Below are positions 37,058 through 38,292 of a stretch of DNA of 38,292 bases, in pieces. Below the pieces are notes generated by a model. That model ran no database searches. It saw only the letters and a list, made by a program, of their open reading frames with translations, and was not told the DNA's origin. Within the stretch, counting starts at the first letter, position 1; each line of letters begins with the position of its first letter. The position numbers were made by a program, and so were the translations under genes. The stretch lies in NCBI RefSeq assembly GCF_004348665.1, contig NZ_SMKM01000028.1:1-38292 (forward strand), given 5' to 3'. The DNA comes from Actinomadura sp. GC306. Lineage in GTDB: Bacteria; Actinomycetota; Actinomycetes; Streptosporangiales; Streptosporangiaceae.

Positions 37058-37873
37058 ATGTCATCTCAGCAATCCGCCGCAGAGATCGGGGTCATCGGCG
37101 GCTCCGGGTTCTACTCGTTCCTGCACGACATCGAAGAGGTGCGGGTCGACACCCCGTACGGCCCGCCGAGCGAACCCGTCGCGGTCGGCGAACTCGCCGG
37201 CCGCCGCGTGGCGTTCGTCCCCCGGCACGGCCGCGACCACCGCTTCCCGCCGCACAAGATCCCGTACCGGGCCAACCTGTGGGCGCTGCGCTCGCTCGGC
37301 GTCCGCCAAGTGCTCGCGCCGAGCGCCGTCGGCTCCCTCACCCCCCGGTACGGCCCCGGGACGCTCGCCGTCCCCGACCAGCTCGTCGACCGGACGTCCG
37401 GACGCGACCAGACCTACTACGAGCACGGCGCCGCGGTGCACGTGTCGTTCTCCGACCCGTACTGCCCGGTGGGCCGCCACACCGCCGCGGAGACCGCGAG
37501 ATCCGCCGGCTGGGACCTCGCGGAACGCGGCACCCTCGTCGTCATCGAGGGCCCGCGCTTCTCGACCCGCGCGGAGTCCCAGTGGTTCGCCAACCAAGGC
37601 TGGACGCTGATCGGCATGACCGGCCACCCGGAGGCCGTCCTCGCCCGCGAACTCGCGCTCTGCTACACCTCCCTGTGCCTCGTCACCGACCTCGACGCCG
37701 GGATCGAGGAGGGCGAGGGCGTCACCATGGACGAGGTGCTCCGCGTCTTCGGCGACAACATCGGCCGTCTCCGCACCCTGGTGGGCGACGTGGTCAAGGC
37801 GCTGCCCGGCGAACGCACCTGCCCCTGCGCGAAGGCCCTGGACGGCATGAAGCTCCCCCTGGAACTGCCGTGA
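37058..37873 (+). CDS. mtnP: S-methyl-5'-thioadenosine phosphorylase
   Basis: A 271-residue purine-nucleoside phosphorylase of the MTAP type. EIGVIGGSGFYSFL starts the phosphate-binding region; VPRHGRDHRFPPHKIPYRAN (about 54-73) is the family hallmark; VIEGPRFSTRAESQWFA and GMTGHPEAVLARELALCYTS (about 188-207) give the nucleoside site. It splits 5'-methylthioadenosine to adenine and methylthioribose-1-phosphate in methionine salvage; the exact base preference is inferred. The ATG at 37058 is chosen from the leaderless promoter. Its stop overlaps the next gene's GTG (GTGA). Confidence 0.93.
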   Translation: MSSQQSAAEIGVIGGSGFYSFLHDIEEVRVDTPYGPPSEPVAVGELAGRRVAFVPRHGRDHRFPPHKIPYRANLWALRSLGVRQVLAPSAVGSLTPRYGPGTLAVPDQLVDRTSGRDQTYYEHGAAVHVSFSDPYCPVGRHTAAETARSAGWDLAERGTLVVIEGPRFSTRAESQWFANQGWTLIGMTGHPEAVLARELALCYTSLCLVTDLDAGIEEGEGVTMDEVLRVFGDNIGRLRTLVGDVVKALPGERTCPCAKALDGMKLPLELP

Positions 37874-38292
37874 ACGCCCGCTTAGCCCGGTTGCGCCGGC
37901 CGCTGGCGGCCCTGTTCGCCGCGGCCGCCGCGGGCCTCGCCCTGCTGGCCCTGCGCCCCGGCCCGCCACCGTCCGTCCGCGTTCTGACCGCGGCCCGCGA
38001 CCTCCCCGCGGGGAAGACCCTCACACCCTCGGACCTACGCCGCGTGGCCCTACCGACCGCCGCCGCCCCGTCCGGCGCCCTCCGCACCGGCAGGGGCCGC
38101 GTCCTAGCCACCCCCATGCGCAAGGGCGAACCCCTGACCGACGCCCGAGTGCTGGGCGACGGCCTCCTGCGCGGCTACGGCGACGACACGGTGGCCACCC
38201 CGGTCCGCATGGCCGACGCCGACGCCGTCCGCCTCCTCCACCCAGGCGACCGCATCGACGTCCTGACCACCCCCGACCCTCCACCCCTCCAA
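37870..38292 (+). CDS. SAF-domain (CpaB/RcpC-like) protein, cut by window end
   Basis: The first 141 residues of an open frame starting at GTG 37870, which overlaps the MTAP stop. It has a basic start (NARLARLRRP), a membrane helix (about 12-29), a proline-rich link, and an SAF domain (TAARDLPAGKTLTPSDLRRV, then GRGRVLATPMRKGEPLTDAR). It continues with VATPVRMADADAVRLLHPGD, typical of the CpaB/RcpC secretin-associated part of Flp/Tad pilus systems. In actinobacteria such single genes also occur without a full pilus cluster; the downstream genes are not visible. Confidence 0.83.
   Translation, partial: MNARLARLRRPLAALFAAAAAGLALLALRPGPPPSVRVLTAARDLPAGKTLTPSDLRRVALPTAAAPSGALRTGRGRVLATPMRKGEPLTDARVLGDGLLRGYGDDTVATPVRMADADAVRLLHPGDRIDVLTTPDPPPLQ

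Overview
The window is chromosomal DNA of a high-GC filamentous actinobacterium. Codons end almost always in G or C, and GTG/TTG starts and stop/start overlaps (ATGA, GTGA, TTGA) are frequent. Actinobacteria-restricted families are present: an ECF sigma factor with a CU044_5270-type membrane partner, DUF6084, DUF6893, SepX/GlpR and fused FadE-type acyl-CoA dehydrogenases. The overall flavour is Streptosporangiales/Thermomonosporaceae (Actinomadura-like); that placement is an inference. No transposase, integrase, phage gene, CRISPR array or rRNA is visible, and there is one tRNA gene, tRNA-Ala(CGC).

Layout. 1-6.8 kb: a DUF2332 gene cut by the window edge, an ECF sigma/membrane-protein pair, a VOC/DinB pair divergent from a WYL regulator, an HxlR regulator divergent from a quinone-oxidoreductase-like gene, and a secreted alpha/beta hydrolase. 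6.9-13.3 kb (minus strand): a tightly coupled ten-gene [NiFe]-hydrogenase accessory operon. In transcription order it is DUF6084, a conserved hydrogenase-locus protein, a maturation protease, a DUF6893 mini-protein, SIS, HypC-like, SIS, HypC, HypD, HypE. It contains no hydrogenase structural subunits and no hypA, hypB or hypF. 13.7-18.4 kb: an aldo/keto reductase behind a MerR-type promoter, a fused acyl-CoA dehydrogenase divergent from a GntR/FCD regulator, and a protein made of three ribosomal-L7/L12-like repeats. 18.4-20.8 kb: an MDMPI/DinB-like protein, a small protein ending in an amyloid-signalling-like motif, a perfect 64-bp palindrome, a CxxCxGTG zinc protein, and an M15 peptidase preceded by a c-di-AMP (ydaO-type) riboswitch. 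21.3-25.3 kb: acyl-CoA metabolism (two crotonases, an acyl-CoA dehydrogenase, a TetR regulator) and a RidA protein. 25.6-28.4 kb: an FkbM methyltransferase, a WGR/beta-propeller protein and tRNA-Ala. 28.4-33.6 kb: the conserved division/cofactor neighbourhood sepX(glpR), a RimJ-like acetyltransferase, mogA, moaC, glp(moeA), galU and 5-formyl-THF cyclo-ligase. 33.7-38.3 kb: a D-2-hydroxyacid dehydrogenase, a CPA1-type antiporter, an FmdB zinc-ribbon protein under a CIRCE-like site, an MTA phosphorylase, and the start of an SAF/CpaB-like protein cut by the window end.

The most unusual parts are four. (i) The stand-alone hydrogenase maturation operon alternates SIS and HypC paralogues, one SIS protein has a degenerate sugar-phosphate loop, the protease lacks a usual metal ligand, and two genes carry in-frame minisatellites. 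(ii) The 118-aa amyloid-motif protein is followed by the 64-bp palindrome. (iii) The M15 gene has a c-di-AMP riboswitch leader. (iv) The Glp-SepX division genes share a locus with molybdenum-cofactor genes.
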